Positions 5,041 to 5,584 of a stretch of 5,584 bases of DNA are shown one piece after another (position 1 is the stretch's first letter; every line of letters begins with the position of its first letter). The notes beneath the pieces were generated by a model. That model ran no database searches. It was not told the DNA's origin and saw only the letters and a list, made by a program, of their open reading frames with translations. The DNA comes from Candidatus Gerdarchaeota archaeon (GTDB lineage: Archaea; Asgardarchaeota; Heimdallarchaeia; JABLTI01): positions 1-5,584 of the forward strand of contig JAEOUJ010000273.1 of assembly GCA_016839405.1 (NCBI GenBank), written 5' to 3'. A program made the position numbers and the translations under genes.

Positions 5041-5584
5041 TCAAATTTCCAAATTATCTGAAGATTTATCCAAATCCATTGTTTCTAATTGTCCTTGTCT
5101 TGCACCAAGTAAGAATCCTGCAATTAGAATAATAGATACACCAGCAATTAGTAAATATAATGAGTAACCTAAGGGGGAAGTTTTCAAATAAATTCCATAA
5201 TATAGAACAATTGGTGCTATTTGTTGTGGGATATTTCCTAAAGGGTAAACCTTACTGGCATCACCATGTTTGAAAGCATCTTGCAGATGTGCCATGCCAA
5301 ATATGTTAATAACTCCTAATAAACTCAAAGAAAGAATGAAAAAAACAATATTAAAAGCTGAAGCATTACCAGTAAATAATTCAGTAGCAGTGTAGATCAT
5401 TGGTTGTAACCATGCGTTGGCTATTGCATAAGGAAAACTTGAACCAAATGCTAAAAAAATGGTTTTTCCTCTTTCAACTCTTTTCCCAATTTGCCGGCAA
5501 ACTAACCAAAAAATCAAAATAACTCCTGAGAAAATACCAAATCTAATTAAAAACATTTTATCTATTAAAATGATCATATCCTCA
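5041..5584 (-). CDS. Multi-pass membrane protein, DMT/EamA/NIPA-like C-terminal half (probably cut by right edge)
   Basis: An ATG at 5577 gives 178 residues, but the frame stays open to the window edge (GAG GAT precede it), so the protein probably continues upstream. Four to five membrane segments are visible at about 9-28, 40-60, 73-95, 118-132 and 137-158, with a charged loop RQIGKRVERGK (28-38) and a soluble acidic tail (161-178). The stretch HGDASKVYPLGNIPQQIAPIVLYYGIYL (104-131) followed by a hydrophobic GVSIILIAGFLLGARQ resembles the end of the second repeat in drug/metabolite transporter relatives, including NIPA and EamA proteins. Such proteins usually have about ten membrane segments, so this looks like the second half. 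A complete half-size protein starting at codon 1 or 8 remains possible, since TGAGGAT just before the ATG is Shine-Dalgarno-like though too close. The substrate is unknown. Similarity was judged by eye. Confidence 0.72.
   Translation of the reverse strand, partial: EDMIILIDKMFLIRFGIFSGVILIFWLVCRQIGKRVERGKTIFLAFGSSFPYAIANAWLQPMIYTATELFTGNASAFNIVFFILSLSLLGVINIFGMAHLQDAFKHGDASKVYPLGNIPQQIAPIVLYYGIYLKTSPLGYSLYLLIAGVSIILIAGFLLGARQGQLETMDLDKSSDNLEI

Overview
This is a low-GC window (roughly 30% G+C by eye) holding four complete protein genes, two genes cut by the window edges, one decayed gene remnant and several weak small reading frames. Genes are spaced by 130-360 bp of very A/T-rich DNA. Most starts lack a clear Shine-Dalgarno sequence. 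The gene set is a large CofE-type ligase, a flavoredoxin-like flavin reductase, an M24 peptidase and a DJ-1/PfpI protein. My leading guess is an archaeon, possibly of an Asgard/Lokiarchaeia type. A low-GC anaerobic bacterium is not excluded, and the hairpin-plus-U-run terminator near 2755 would fit one. No rRNA, tRNA, CRISPR array or intact insertion sequence was seen.

Layout. 1-157 (+): C-terminal tail of an unrecognised gene, overlapped by a 13-bp inverted repeat. 157-351 (+): a doubtful small hydrophobic frame starting on the previous stop (TAATG). 353-513 (-): decayed remnant of a DJ-1/PfpI gene. 519-1121 (-): intact DJ-1/PfpI protein. 1122-1397: divergent intergenic region with a 17-bp palindrome and a 9-bp inverted repeat. 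1398-2657 (+): M24 metallopeptidase with all five metal ligands. 2658-2790: convergent gap with a strong hairpin terminator. 2791-3969 (-): enlarged CofE-like F420-0:glutamate ligase family protein. 4105-4683 (-): flavin reductase family protein. 4684-5040: long gap with a small frame interrupted by TAG. 5041-5584 (-): multi-pass membrane protein related to the C-terminal half of DMT/EamA/NIPA-type transporters, probably continuing past the right edge.

The three right-hand genes share a strand but are separated by 135 and 357 bp, each with its own promoter- or terminator-like sequence, so they are probably not one tight operon. The ligase and flavin reductase families both concern flavin or deazaflavin redox cofactors, a loose theme rather than a demonstrated pathway. 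The DJ-1/PfpI gene and the M24 peptidase are divergent and may share the palindrome between them as a control site. The least obvious content is the DJ-1/PfpI remnant behind the intact gene, which suggests an old tandem duplication that has decayed.
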